Shown here: piece by piece, positions 29,748 through 39,036 of the stretch | Layout of the letters: each line of letters opens with the position of its first letter | Numbering within the stretch: the stretch's first letter is position 1 | From: Paenarthrobacter ureafaciens | GTDB taxonomy: Bacteria > Actinomycetota > Actinomycetes > Actinomycetales > Micrococcaceae | Direction: 5' to 3' | DNA: 64,000 bases | Assembly (NCBI RefSeq): GCF_004028095.1 | Contig: NZ_SBHM01000001.1 | Location: 1 to 64,000, forward strand | Translations under genes and position numbers: made by a program | Notes under the pieces: model-generated | Seen by the model: only the letters and a program-made list of their open reading frames with translations | Told to the model about the DNA's origin: nothing | The model's database searches: none

Positions 29748-30443
29748 ATGTTCGCGGACGCGCCCGCTACGAGCGGCGACCACACTCCCGGAGTTTTGCG
29801 GGTCTTCATCCTTGACGACCATGAATTGGTACGGCGGGGCCTGCAGGAGCTGTTGGAAAACGAAGGCTTCCTGGTAGTAGGGATGTCGGGTTCGGCAGAG
29901 GAGGCGGCCCGAAGGATCCCGGCGTTGCGGCCGGACATTTCGGTCCTGGACGCGCGCCTGCCGGACGGCACCGGCATTGAAGTATGCCGCAACGTCCGGT
30001 CGGTCGATCCGTCGCTGAACTGCGTTATTCTCACCAGTTACGACGACGAGCAGGCCCTCAGGGGAGCGATCATCGCCGGCGCGGCCGGCTACATACTCAA
30101 GGAAATCGGCGGCAGCGACCTGCTGGGTGCTCTGCGCCGCGCGGCGCACGGAGAATCCCTGTTCGACGAGGCGGTCAAGGCCCGGGTTGTGCAGGGGCTC
30201 ACCGAACCCAAACGGGACGATCCCAGGCTGGCGGCACTGACGCCCCAGGAGCGGAGGGTCCTGAAGTTCGTCGGCGAAGGCCTGACCAACCGGCAAATCG
30301 GAGAAGAGATGCTGCTGGCAGAGAAGACCGTCAAGAACTACGTGTCCTCCCTGCTGGCCAAGTTGGGATTCGAACGCCGGACGCAGGCGGCGGTCTACAT
30401 GGCGCATAGCCCCGACGAAGCCGACGGCGGGCCCGCGCACTGA
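29748..30443 (+). CDS. devR: DevR/DosR-like response regulator
   Basis: A 231-residue NarL/LuxR-type regulator. The receiver begins LRVFILDDHELVRRGLQEL; the phospho-acceptor is Asp68 in SVLDARLPDGTG. The C-terminal HTH has LTPQERRVLKFVGEGLTNRQIGEEM and then AEKTVKNYVSSLLAKLGFERRTQAAV. The last stretch is nearly identical to M. tuberculosis DevR, and it keeps the Lys-Lys-Asn of the recognition helix, which explains why the boxes in this window resemble DosR boxes. GGGAGG upstream picks ATG 29748; the frame is open to 29640. Its cognate kinase is probably the convergent gene that ends 20 bases away. Confidence 0.93.
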   Translation: MFADAPATSGDHTPGVLRVFILDDHELVRRGLQELLENEGFLVVGMSGSAEEAARRIPALRPDISVLDARLPDGTGIEVCRNVRSVDPSLNCVILTSYDDEQALRGAIIAGAAGYILKEIGGSDLLGALRRAAHGESLFDEAVKARVVQGLTEPKRDDPRLAALTPQERRVLKFVGEGLTNRQIGEEMLLAEKTVKNYVSSLLAKLGFERRTQAAVYMAHSPDEADGGPAH

Positions 30444-30463
30444 GTAGACCGCGCACTGGACCG

Positions 30464-32179
30464 TCAGCGCAGGGGAACGGACCACGTCAACGATGTGCCG
30501 TCGCCCGGGGTGCTGGTGACGGCACAGGAACCATTGAGGTCGGCTGCCCTCTTTGCCATGTTGGCCAAGCCGTTTCCTGAACCGGGATGGCGGAAGCCCC
30601 GGCCGTCATCCCTGACTTCCACAGTCAGGGCATCGGCCGTCATGCCGACGGTGACGTTGATGGTTTGTGCGTCCGAGTGCCGCACCGCGTTGCTCAAGGC
30701 TTCGGAGATGACTGCCAGCAAGTGCTCGATGACGATCTCGTCCTCCACCACGTCAAGGGCACCGATCAGGGTGAGGTGGGGCGCGAACGGGAGAGAGGCC
30801 GATGCCGACTGCACCGTCTCGACAATCCGGCTGCTGACCAATTGGCGGCCGGCAGCAGCTGCCCGCAGCGAGTAGATGGTGTTGCGCAGGTCCCGGATGC
30901 TGGAATCGAGCTGATCAGTGATGGCGTCGATCCGGTCCGGAGCTTCAGGGGCTGTGGTGTAGCGCCGCAGGCTCTGGATGCTCAGTCCTGCCGCGAACAG
31001 TCTTTGGATGACGAGGTCGTGCAGGTCCCGTGCGATCCGGTCCCTGTCGGTGGAGACCACCGACTCTTCCCGGTACCTTCGGATTCTGTCCAAGGCAAGG
31101 GCCAAGGCTACGTGCGAACCGAACACAGCGGACATTTCCACATCCGTTTGCCTGAACGGTTCGGAGTCGGAGTCCCGCACCGAGACCAGCAGGCCATAGT
31201 GGGTTCCTTGGGCGCTCAAGTCCACGGCCAGTAATTTTGCGGGGTTGGATGGCACGCCCGGGCCAAGGAGGTTCCAAGGGTCATCCACGGCGGTGCTTCG
31301 CCCCGTGAGAGCAATGTCCTTCATCCCGGTCGGACCGACTGTCAGCTTCCGGCCCTTCAGATCGCCGGCACCCTTGCCGACGGCAGCGGCCACAGTGTAA
31401 GTACCATTCCTGTCTGCCGGAGTCAGTGCGAGTGCCACCAGGCCATCCGTCGGGCGGGCCGCAGCCTCAGCGACGACGCGGAAAGCAGCGTGCTCGGTGT
31501 GGTCCTCCCTGCTGTCCTCCAGCAGGTAGCCGGTGGCATCCATGCAGGCCTCCAGCCAGGATGCCCGCCGTTGGGCGTCCTCGTACAGTCGGGCATTTTC
31601 AATCGCCACGCCGGCGGCCGCGGCAAGTGCCACAGCCAGGTCCTCGTCCTCGGGCGTGAAGTCTTCTCCACCTTCCTTTTCCGTGAGGTAAAGATTCCCG
31701 AAGACGGCGTCGCGGACCCTGATGGGTACCCCGAGGAACGTTTTCATTGGCGGATGATGTGCGGGAAATCCGTAGGATTTGGGATGTTGCCGCAGGTCAT
31801 GCAGGCGCAGGGGTGCAGGCCCTGTGATCAGGAGCCCCAGTACTCCGTGGCCGGTGGGAAGAGGACCAATGCGCTCGGCGAGTTCCTGGTCGATACCGAC
31901 GGTGACGAAGTGGCTGAGGGTGCTGTCCTCGCCGATGACGCCCAGCGCTCCGTAGCGGGCATGAAGCAAGTGGCACGCCGAATCCACCACGCGTTTCAGG
32001 ACCGTTTCCAGGCTCAGTTCTCCGGCAACGGTCACCACGGCTTCGAGCAAGCCCCGGGTCCGTTCCTCGGCCATGAGCAGTTCGTCCGCCCGGGACATGA
32101 AGGTCCGCAAGAGTGCCTCAAGGGGAATGGCGGCCGCCGGTGGTTCGTCCGGTGACGACTGGTAAGGGTGGCTCATCAT
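30464..32179 (-). CDS. devS: DevS/DosT-like GAF-GAF sensor histidine kinase
   Basis: A 571-residue kinase. GAF-1 (about 45-200) contains [21 protein letters not shown]; His142 matches the DevS heme ligand. GAF-2 spans about 210-365. The dimerisation helix [17 protein letters not shown] carries His387. HATPase_c has EALSNAVRHSDA (N box), VRDDGRGF (G1) and GNGLANMAKRA (G2). All kinase elements are present, unlike the paralog at 22642. It would sense O2, NO, CO or redox through heme and phosphorylate DevR (family knowledge). GGAAAG precedes the ATG at 32179. Confidence 0.93.
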   Translation of the reverse strand: MMSHPYQSSPDEPPAAAIPLEALLRTFMSRADELLMAEERTRGLLEAVVTVAGELSLETVLKRVVDSACHLLHARYGALGVIGEDSTLSHFVTVGIDQELAERIGPLPTGHGVLGLLITGPAPLRLHDLRQHPKSYGFPAHHPPMKTFLGVPIRVRDAVFGNLYLTEKEGGEDFTPEDEDLAVALAAAAGVAIENARLYEDAQRRASWLEACMDATGYLLEDSREDHTEHAAFRVVAEAAARPTDGLVALALTPADRNGTYTVAAAVGKGAGDLKGRKLTVGPTGMKDIALTGRSTAVDDPWNLLGPGVPSNPAKLLAVDLSAQGTHYGLLVSVRDSDSEPFRQTDVEMSAVFGSHVALALALDRIRRYREESVVSTDRDRIARDLHDLVIQRLFAAGLSIQSLRRYTTAPEAPDRIDAITDQLDSSIRDLRNTIYSLRAAAAGRQLVSSRIVETVQSASASLPFAPHLTLIGALDVVEDEIVIEHLLAVISEALSNAVRHSDAQTINVTVGMTADALTVEVRDDGRGFRHPGSGNGLANMAKRAADLNGSCAVTSTPGDGTSLTWSVPLR

Positions 32180-32330
32180 CGTCTTTCCGCGGTGCCGGCC
32201 AGGGAGTGCGGCGCCGTCGTGCAAAGATTACTCCGGACCCGACGGCGCTGGCGATACTGTTGCGCGCGGGACGGGAGGGACGGGCCTTTCTACCCTGTCC
32301 AACCGCACTTTCCGGGTTTACCGTCTAGCC

Positions 32331-32798
32331 ATGGACAAGCGTGCAGTACCCGAAATCGAAAACCTCGACGTCAAGCAGTGCTGGGAGTTGCTTCGAAGCG
32401 TGTCGGTGGGACGGCTGGCCGTCTGGGCCGGCGACCACCCGGACATCTTCCCCATCAACTACAAGGTGGACCACGGGACCTTGGTCTTCCGGACGGGTGA
32501 GGGGACAAAACTCCACACAGTTTTGGGGGCCACCCCTGTAGCCGTTGAGGCCGACGGCGTGGACACCGCTTCGGGGGTGGCGTGGAGCGTGGTGCTCAAG
32601 GGAAAGGCCGAAAGCATCAAGCTGACCCAGGACGTCCTTGACACGGTCGGGCTGCTGCTTTTCCCGTGGCAGGCAGGGCGCAAGGACCACTTCATCCGGG
32701 TTGTGCCGACGTCGATGACCGGGCGTCGCTTCAAGATCACCGAGCCGTTGACCTGGTGGAGCCCCCTGGATGATGCCACCCGCGCCGGCCTCGAGTGA
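32331..32798 (+). CDS. PPOX-fold flavin-binding protein
   Basis: A 155-residue PPOX-like protein: LDVKQCWELLRSVSVGRLAVW, DIFPINYKVDHGTLVFRTGEGTK, then FPWQAGRKDHFIRVVPTSMTGRRF. It is close to the next protein (shared DIFPxNY, FRTGxGTK, PWQAG, ITGRRF), which indicates tandem duplication. Reaction unknown. It diverges from devS; a weak box-like sequence (GGGCCTTTCTACCC, 32282-32295, 10 of 14) lies between them. Confidence 0.85.
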   Translation: MDKRAVPEIENLDVKQCWELLRSVSVGRLAVWAGDHPDIFPINYKVDHGTLVFRTGEGTKLHTVLGATPVAVEADGVDTASGVAWSVVLKGKAESIKLTQDVLDTVGLLLFPWQAGRKDHFIRVVPTSMTGRRFKITEPLTWWSPLDDATRAGLE

Positions 32799-32835
32799 CT
32801 TCCCGGCCCGGCGGTCCGGGACCCAAGGGCGGTCC

Positions 32836-32849
32836 GGGACCTACGGCCC
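32836..32849. promoter_or_regulatory. DosR/DevR-like box upstream of second PPOX gene
   Basis: GGGACCTACGGCCC matches the DosR core at 11 of 14 positions, 36 bases before the ATG at 32885. A poorer GGGACCCAAGGGCG sits about 17 bases upstream, giving a possible tandem pair. Confidence 0.65.
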
Positions 32850-32884
32850 TAACGGGGGCGCCCCGGCACGGTTAGCGTCAGGGC

Positions 32885-33349
32885 ATGGAATCGACCCCAC
32901 ACACAGCCATCGAACGCCTGGATCCTGAAGAATGCTGGGCGCTGCTTGGCCAAATGAACGTTGGCCGACTGGCTGTCCTGGTGGAGGGGCATCCTGACAT
33001 CTTCCCCGTGAACTACGTCCTTGACGGTCAGGGAATCGTCTTCCGCACGGGCGCCGGAACGAAGTACTGGAGCGCCATGAAAGCGCCAACGGCCCTTGAG
33101 ATCGACGGATTCGAGGCCGGAGCGTCAAAGGCTTGGAGCGTCGTGGCCAGAGGCCGGGCAGCAGTCATCCTCGAACGCCATGAACTCGCGGAGGCTGAGG
33201 CGCTGGACCTTGAGCCGTGGCAGGCCGGAAGTAAAAACCACTACGTCAGGATCATTCCGGAATCCATCACTGGCAGGCGCTTCACCACTACCCGTCCGGA
33301 TATCTGGAAAGCACCACTCAATGACGCCCGCAGGGAATCCTTCCGCTGA
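32885..33349 (+). CDS. PPOX-fold flavin-binding protein
   Basis: A 154-residue paralog of 32331-32798: LDPEECWALLGQMNVGRLAV, DIFPVNYVLDGQGIVFRTGAGTK, and PWQAGSKNHYVRIIPESITGRRF. Followed after 24 bases by a zinc alcohol dehydrogenase gene and then a P1B ATPase, so it likely heads an operon under the 32836 box. Confidence 0.85.
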   Translation: MESTPHTAIERLDPEECWALLGQMNVGRLAVLVEGHPDIFPVNYVLDGQGIVFRTGAGTKYWSAMKAPTALEIDGFEAGASKAWSVVARGRAAVILERHELAEAEALDLEPWQAGSKNHYVRIIPESITGRRFTTTRPDIWKAPLNDARRESFR

Positions 33350-33373
33350 CGGGCACCACGGAAAGGCAATGCG

Positions 33374-34441
33374 ATGAAAGCGCTGGTCTACGACGGTCCC
33401 GGAGCCAAAGCCTGGAAAGAGGTTCCGGACCCGGTGATTGCCCACCCTACCGACGCCATAGTCCGGATCGATACCACCACCATCTGTGGAACGGATCTTC
33501 ACATCCTCAAAGGTGATGTGCCGGCCGTAGTGCCTGGGCGGATCCTCGGCCACGAAGGAGTGGGGACGGTGACGGAAGTGGGAAGCTCAGTCAGCGGCCT
33601 CAAGCCCGGCGACCGCGTCATAGTGTCGTGCATAAAATCGTGCGGACATTGCAGCAATTGCCGGAAGCAGCTGTTCTCCCATTGCCTGGGGGACGAAGGG
33701 CAGCCCGGTACGGGATGGATTTTCGGGCACCTCATTGACGGGACGCAGGCAGAATTCGTGCGGGTGCCTTATGCCGATAACTCCCTGCATAAACTGCCCG
33801 AAGGCGTCAGTGATGATGAGGCAGTGATGCTTTCGGACATTCTGCCCACGGCTTTCGAGATCGGTGTCCTCGACGGCAGGGTCGCCCCCGGTGACATCAT
33901 CGCCGTCGTTGGAGCCGGCCCTATCGGTTTGGCCGCCATGGCCACGGCGGGGCTTTGCGGCGCCGCCACCATCATCGCCATCGACCCCAACGACAGCCGG
34001 CTGGCGCGCGCCGTCGACTTTGGTGCCACGCACACCATCAACCCGACAAGCGCTGACTGGCTGTCGCAGGCGCTGGCCCTCACCGACGGTGCCGGTGTGG
34101 ACGTCGCCCTCGAAGCCGTAGGCATCCCGGAAACGTTCGGCATGTGCCTCCAACTGGTCCGGCCCGGCGGGAACGTGGCGAACATCGGTGTCCACGGCAA
34201 GCCCGTTGAGTTGCCCCTGCAGGACTTGTGGATCCGCAACATCAATATCAGCATGGGGCTGGTGAACACCAACACCACTCCCATGCTGCTGAGGCTGGTT
34301 GCCCAGCGGAAGCTTCCCGCCGGAAAGTTCGCGACCCACCATTTCTCGCTCGAGAACATCATGGACGCCTATGACACCTTCTCCCGGGCCTCCGAGACGG
34401 AAGCTCTGAAAGTCGTCCTGTCCCGTGGCGCGCATGAGTGA
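33374..34441 (+). CDS. Zinc-dependent alcohol dehydrogenase
   Basis: A 355-residue medium-chain dehydrogenase. Catalytic zinc: TTICGTDLHILKG and GHEGVG. Structural zinc loop: CIKSCGHCSNCRKQLFSHC. Rossmann motif: VVGAGPIGLAAMA, with an acidic IDPND favouring NAD. The conserved GTDLHILKGDVP and GWIFGHLIDGTQAEFVRVP pattern fits secondary-alcohol or butanediol-type enzymes. Its stop is overlapped by the ATPase start. Only about 30% resemblance to the 9120 enzyme is apparent by eye, so they are not recent duplicates. Confidence 0.9.
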   Translation: MKALVYDGPGAKAWKEVPDPVIAHPTDAIVRIDTTTICGTDLHILKGDVPAVVPGRILGHEGVGTVTEVGSSVSGLKPGDRVIVSCIKSCGHCSNCRKQLFSHCLGDEGQPGTGWIFGHLIDGTQAEFVRVPYADNSLHKLPEGVSDDEAVMLSDILPTAFEIGVLDGRVAPGDIIAVVGAGPIGLAAMATAGLCGAATIIAIDPNDSRLARAVDFGATHTINPTSADWLSQALALTDGAGVDVALEAVGIPETFGMCLQLVRPGGNVANIGVHGKPVELPLQDLWIRNINISMGLVNTNTTPMLLRLVAQRKLPAGKFATHHFSLENIMDAYDTFSRASETEALKVVLSRGAHE

Positions 34442-36359
34442 AGTCAGGCTCTTCACCCTTGCCCGCAGGTACCCCCTTGTGGGCGCGATCCTCCTGGTGG
34501 GCTTACTGGTCGCTGTCCTGGTCCTCAGTGGCCAGGACGCCGCGGCCCAGGGCTTCGCATCCATCTTTGCCCTGGCCGTTGCGCTGTACCGCGCCGGTTC
34601 CATGGTCAAGGATCTTTTCCGCGGCAGGTGGGGCATCGACCTGCTGGCCATCACGGCCATCGGTGCAACGGTGGTCGTCGGTGAGTACATCGCGGCTCTG
34701 GTGATCGTACTCATGCTCACCGGAGGTGAAGCCCTGGAGGACTACGCCCAGGGCCGCGCTACCCGGGAGCTCACCGATCTGTTGAAACGCTCCCCGCGCA
34801 ACGCACACCGGGTAGAGCCCTCAGGAGACCTCGTGGACATCGCCGTGGAGGACGTCAACCCCGGTGACGTATTGCTGGTCAAGCCCGCAGAGACCGTTCC
34901 GGTGGACGGCGAACTGTTGTCCGGGGCGGGCAGTTTCGATGAATCAGCACTGACCGGCGAGAGCCTGCCCGTCGAACGGTCCCGGGGCGGTTCCGTGCTG
35001 AGCGGCACGGTCAACGGGCCCGCGGCCGTGCGCATCAAAGCGACTGCCACCGCCAAGGAATCGCAGTACAGCCAAATTGTCGCCTTGGTCCAGGAAGCGG
35101 CTGCCAGCCGGGCCCCTACAGTCCGTTTGGCTGACAGGTACGCCATCCCTTTTACAGTGGTGGCGTTTGCCATGGCCGGCGTTGCCTGGTTCATCAGCGG
35201 CGATCCCGTGCGATTTGTTGAGGTACTGGTTGTCGCTACTCCCTGCCCGCTCCTTATAGCCGCCCCGGTAGCCTTCCTTGCCGGGACCAGCAGGGCCGCC
35301 AAGGCCGGGGTGATCATCAAGAACGCAGGGACCCTTGAGCAGCTCAGCAAGGTCAGGACGGCTGTCTTTGATAAGACCGGGACGCTGACGGCCGGCAAAC
35401 CCACCCTCGTGGCCGTCAGGCGTGCCGGGTCGGATTCACCGAGCGAAGAGACGCTGCTGCAGTTGGCTGCCTCGGCTGAACGGTTCTCCTCCCACGTGTT
35501 TGCGACCTCGGTCATGGCGTCGGCTGCCGAGCGCGGACTGCCGCTGTTGCCTTCGACGGCGGCCACCGAGCACGCCACCAACGGCGTCGCCGCCCGCGTG
35601 GGCTACCACGACGTGGTGGTCGGAAAAGCTGCGTTCGTCCGCGAGCAGACCACGGGTTTTGAACAGTCCGAACTGGCCGGCGGCCAGTTGGCCATCTACG
35701 TGGGCGTCGACGGAAGGTATGCCGGGACCCTCATCATGAGCGATCCCTTGCGGGTCAACGCCGTGGACACCCTGGAGAAGCTTCGGGACCTTGGTGTCCG
35801 GGAATCCTTGTTGCTGACCGGCGACGCCGAGAGCACCGCCCGGAGCATCGCCGCCCAGGCAGGAATGGAAACGGTGCTTGCCGAGTGCCTCCCCGGGGAC
35901 AAAGTCAGGGCGGTCGCCGGGCTGAAGACGCGCCCGGTCATGATGGTCGGGGATGGCGTCAACGACGCCCCGGTCCTGGCAGCGGCCGACGTCGGAATTG
36001 CCATGGGCGCGCGCGGCGCCACCGCGGCGAGCGAGTCAGCGGACGTGGTGATCCTGCTCGATGACCTCTCCAAGGTGGCGGTGGCGGTCGACGTCGGACA
36101 GTACACCCTGCGCATTGCCCGCACCAGCATCTGGACGGGGATTCTGCTGAGCCTGGTCCTGATGGTGTTCGCTTCCTGGGGTTTCATTGTGCCCGTGGCA
36201 GGGGCGCTGCTGCAGGAACTGGTGGACCTGGCCACCATACTCAATGCGCTGCGGGCGTTGGGGAAGAAGCAGCCCCGGGGGTCCCGCCCCGAGGGAGCGG
36301 GACCTAGTAGCGCTCGGGTTCGTCCCCCAGCTCAAAATGCCGGCCGTGCACGCGGGTAG
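34434..36359 (+). CDS. P1B-type heavy-metal ATPase with TPCP motif
   Basis: A 641-residue heavy-metal ATPase. No N-terminal Cys-x-x-Cys domain; membrane helices start near residue 15. Actuator: DESALTGESLPVE. Transport site in helix 6: VVATPCPLLIAAPVA, that is TPCP rather than CPC, the form described for subgroup P1B-5. Phosphorylation site: VFDKTGTLTAGKP. Hinge: MVGDGVNDAPVL. ATG 34434 overlaps the dehydrogenase stop. The 3' end overlaps the convergent PPOX gene by 56 bases, coding for a dispensable Pro/Arg-rich tail. Metal not predictable; Ni, Co or Fe have been proposed for the subgroup. Confidence 0.88.
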   Translation: MSEVRLFTLARRYPLVGAILLVGLLVAVLVLSGQDAAAQGFASIFALAVALYRAGSMVKDLFRGRWGIDLLAITAIGATVVVGEYIAALVIVLMLTGGEALEDYAQGRATRELTDLLKRSPRNAHRVEPSGDLVDIAVEDVNPGDVLLVKPAETVPVDGELLSGAGSFDESALTGESLPVERSRGGSVLSGTVNGPAAVRIKATATAKESQYSQIVALVQEAAASRAPTVRLADRYAIPFTVVAFAMAGVAWFISGDPVRFVEVLVVATPCPLLIAAPVAFLAGTSRAAKAGVIIKNAGTLEQLSKVRTAVFDKTGTLTAGKPTLVAVRRAGSDSPSEETLLQLAASAERFSSHVFATSVMASAAERGLPLLPSTAATEHATNGVAARVGYHDVVVGKAAFVREQTTGFEQSELAGGQLAIYVGVDGRYAGTLIMSDPLRVNAVDTLEKLRDLGVRESLLLTGDAESTARSIAAQAGMETVLAECLPGDKVRAVAGLKTRPVMMVGDGVNDAPVLAAADVGIAMGARGATAASESADVVILLDDLSKVAVAVDVGQYTLRIARTSIWTGILLSLVLMVFASWGFIVPVAGALLQELVDLATILNALRALGKKQPRGSRPEGAGPSSARVRPPAQNAGRARG

Positions 36360-36732
36360 GACGGATCTCCACGTAGGTGTACTTCCGGGTAGGAATCCAC
36401 GGTTTCAGGGGGAGCTTGTCCGCCTCGTCGATTTCCGACTGGGACTCGATGACGCGTGCCGTTCCTTTGATGACAACGCTCCACGCCTCGCCGTCGCCTA
36501 TTTCCTCGACTTCGAAGGCGACTTTCTCGTTGACCGTCAGCTCAGCGAGCTTGGTTCCCGGGTTGGTGCGCACCAGCAACCTGCCCTGGTCCGCGATGAA
36601 GTTCAGCGGGTAGATGTCCGGCTCTCCCAACACGCTGACCGCGAGGCGGCCGTGCTGGTTCCTTTGCAGGACGCTCCATGACTCATCGTCGGACAAGATC
36701 CTGCCTGGGCGCTCGTCGGTTTCCATGGGCAT
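36304..36732 (-). CDS. PPOX-fold flavin-binding protein
   Basis: A 142-residue PPOX-like protein: LSDDESWSVLQRNQHGRLAVSV, DIYPLNFIADQGRLLVRTNPGTK and AWSVVIKGTARVIES. Fourth member of this family in the island. A start two codons later (ATG 36726) is possible. A DosR-like box (36820) lies 88 bases upstream. Confidence 0.85.
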   Translation of the reverse strand: MPMETDERPGRILSDDESWSVLQRNQHGRLAVSVLGEPDIYPLNFIADQGRLLVRTNPGTKLAELTVNEKVAFEVEEIGDGEAWSVVIKGTARVIESQSEIDEADKLPLKPWIPTRKYTYVEIRPTRVHGRHFELGDEPERY

Positions 36733-36819
36733 TGTCCTCCTGTAAGGGATGGGGCGGCGCGACCGGTGGCCTGCACCTGGGGTACTTGCGATCCTAGGGA
36801 CAGGCGCCGACGCCTAACA

Positions 36820-36833
36820 GGGTCCAAGGTCCC
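36820..36833. promoter_or_regulatory. DosR/DevR-like box, divergent PPOX / pta
   Basis: GGGTCCAAGGTCCC matches GGGACTWWAGTCCC at 11 of 14 positions; it lies 88 bases before the PPOX start and 118 bases before pta. Confidence 0.65.
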
Positions 36834-36950
36834 CGACGCTGCCACGGGGTGGGATTCTTTCTGGCTTTATCACCGCCTGCCCGTCACCCTTGAAGTCACA
36901 GGAAATGCTGGACACGCAGGAATTGGCCGCATGCCAGGAAAGGAGACCGC

Positions 36951-39020
36951 ATGGTGCAGGGACTCTACATTGCGTCTGCGGGACCCGGGTCCGGAAAGTC
37001 ACTGGCAGTGCTGGGCATGGTGGACGCACTTCATCGCCACGCCGGGCGCCTGGGGTTCTTCCGCCCGCTGGTGGCCGGAGACGCCGTCGACGATGATCCT
37101 GTAGTCCTGTTGCTGCGGCGGCTGTACGAGCTGGGTGCCTCGCGGAGCAAGGCTGGAACAACAACGCCCGCCGCCTTGGCCGAAGCGAGGTCAGGGCAGC
37201 AGGACGAGCTGGTGTCACGCATGATCGGGATCTACAGCCGCTTGTCCCGTGGTTGCGATGCCGTCGTGGTGGATGGCTCCGACCTTCGGAGTCCCGACGC
37301 GGCGGGCGAGTTCGAACTGAACGCCGCCCTTGCCAGCAACCTGGGACTGCCCGTCCTGGCAGTGGTCGGTGGCCGGGGAGTCCCGCCGGCACGGATAGGG
37401 GAGTCTGTCGCCACAGCCCTCAAGCAGTTCAAGGCAGCGCGTTGTTCCGTGCTGGCTGTTGTGGTCAACCGGGTGGAACCCGGCACGGAAGAACGGGTGG
37501 AGCAAGCCCTCCGGGAAGCCGCCCCGGACGTTCCCTGCTACCTCATCCCCGAGGTAGCTGAAATCTCCACGCCGACCGTCGCTGACATCGCAGAGTCACT
37601 TCGGCTGGTACCAAGTACCGGCAGCAAGGAATGGGACCGGGATATCCGCCGGATCCGTGTTGCAGGGATGGGCGCTGACGACTTCCTTCCCGCCGTGCAG
37701 ACCGGCGACATGGTCCTGGCCTCGGGGGACCGCACGGACATCATCCTTGCCTGTTTGGCGTCGGCATTGGCACCGGATCTGCCGAGCCCTGGAGGGATGA
37801 TTCTGACGGATGGCCTGCAACCTTCCCCGCATGTGAAGCGGCTGCTGGAGCGGGCCCCGTTTCCGGTCTTCCTTGAGCGTGGGGACCTGTACTCCGTGGC
37901 GCAGGGTGCGGCGAGCGTCCGCAGCGAAATCCACACAGGAGGGAAACGCAAGGTTGCCGCCGCCCTGGGCCTGTGGTCACGCCACATCCCTGAAGCGGAC
38001 CTGCTGAAAGAACTGGCGCTGCCCCGCCCATCCACCATCACCCCGCTGCGCTTCTTCAACGACCTGATTGAACGTGCCCGGCAACGGACAAGCCATGTTG
38101 TCCTGGCCGAAGGTGAGGACGTTCGGATCCTGCGGGCAGCCGATATCCTGCGGCGCCGCGACGTCTGCCGGCTGACGCTGCTTGGCAGGCCGGAGGTGGT
38201 CAGCGAGCTGGCTGCCACGCAAGGAATCGAACTTGGGGACCTTGCCGTCATTGATCCCGCCACCTCACCTGACCGTGAGCGCTTTGCCCGGGAGTACTGC
38301 AAGCTCAGGGCCAACAAGGGCATGATCATGGAACGGGCCCGCGAAATCATGCTTGACGCCGCCTACTTCGGGACGATGATGGTCCGGTTGGGCTGCGCGG
38401 ACGGCATGGTGTCCGGAGCGGCACACACGACGGCGAACACCATCCGTCCCGCCTTGGAGTTCATCAAGGGAGAAGACCCGCAGGAAGTGGTGTCATCGGT
38501 GTTCTTCATGCTGTTCCCGGACAGGGTGCTTGTTTACGGCGATTGCGCAGTGGTCCCCGACCCCACAGCCGGGGAGTTGGCCGGGATCGCGATTGCCTCA
38601 GCTGAAACGGCGGAACGCTTTGGTGTGGAGCCCAGAGTCGCCATGCTCTCCTATTCCACCGGTGAGTCCGGAGCCGGCACGTCCGTGGACAAAGTCCGTG
38701 AAGCAACGGCCCTGGTGAGGGCTTCCCGGCCGGGCCTCCCGGTGGAGGGCCCCATCCAATATGACGCTGCGGTGGACGTCCGGATCGCGAGCACCAAGCT
38801 GCCGTCGTCAACAGTGGCAGGGAAGGCGACGGTCTTCATCTTTCCTGACCTGGACACAGGCAACAACACGTATAAGGCCGTTGAGCACTCGGCCGGCGCA
38901 ATCGCCGTCGGCCCTATTCTTCAAGGCCTGCGCAAGCCCATCAACGATCTTTCCCGGGGGTCCTCGGTGGAGGACATCATCAACACCGTGGCCATCACGG
39001 TCGTACAGGCCCAAGGGTGA
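36951..39020 (+). CDS. pta: Phosphate acetyltransferase
   Basis: A 689-residue long-form Pta. The N-terminal P-loop AAA_26/dethiobiotin-synthase-like domain has SAGPGSGKSLAVLGM. A DRTGG domain lies in the middle (ASGDRTDIILACL). The catalytic C-terminal PTA_PTB domain (about 365-689) has VLAEGEDVRILRAADIL, DGMVSGAAHTTANTIRPAL and FPDLDTGNNTYKAVE. It converts acetyl phosphate plus CoA to acetyl-CoA or the reverse. With AckA and phosphoketolase nearby it links sugar phosphates to ATP and acetyl-CoA. Confidence 0.95.
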   Translation: MVQGLYIASAGPGSGKSLAVLGMVDALHRHAGRLGFFRPLVAGDAVDDDPVVLLLRRLYELGASRSKAGTTTPAALAEARSGQQDELVSRMIGIYSRLSRGCDAVVVDGSDLRSPDAAGEFELNAALASNLGLPVLAVVGGRGVPPARIGESVATALKQFKAARCSVLAVVVNRVEPGTEERVEQALREAAPDVPCYLIPEVAEISTPTVADIAESLRLVPSTGSKEWDRDIRRIRVAGMGADDFLPAVQTGDMVLASGDRTDIILACLASALAPDLPSPGGMILTDGLQPSPHVKRLLERAPFPVFLERGDLYSVAQGAASVRSEIHTGGKRKVAAALGLWSRHIPEADLLKELALPRPSTITPLRFFNDLIERARQRTSHVVLAEGEDVRILRAADILRRRDVCRLTLLGRPEVVSELAATQGIELGDLAVIDPATSPDRERFAREYCKLRANKGMIMERAREIMLDAAYFGTMMVRLGCADGMVSGAAHTTANTIRPALEFIKGEDPQEVVSSVFFMLFPDRVLVYGDCAVVPDPTAGELAGIAIASAETAERFGVEPRVAMLSYSTGESGAGTSVDKVREATALVRASRPGLPVEGPIQYDAAVDVRIASTKLPSSTVAGKATVFIFPDLDTGNNTYKAVEHSAGAIAVGPILQGLRKPINDLSRGSSVEDIINTVAITVVQAQG

Positions 39021-39036
39021 CCGGGCCCAAGGCCCA

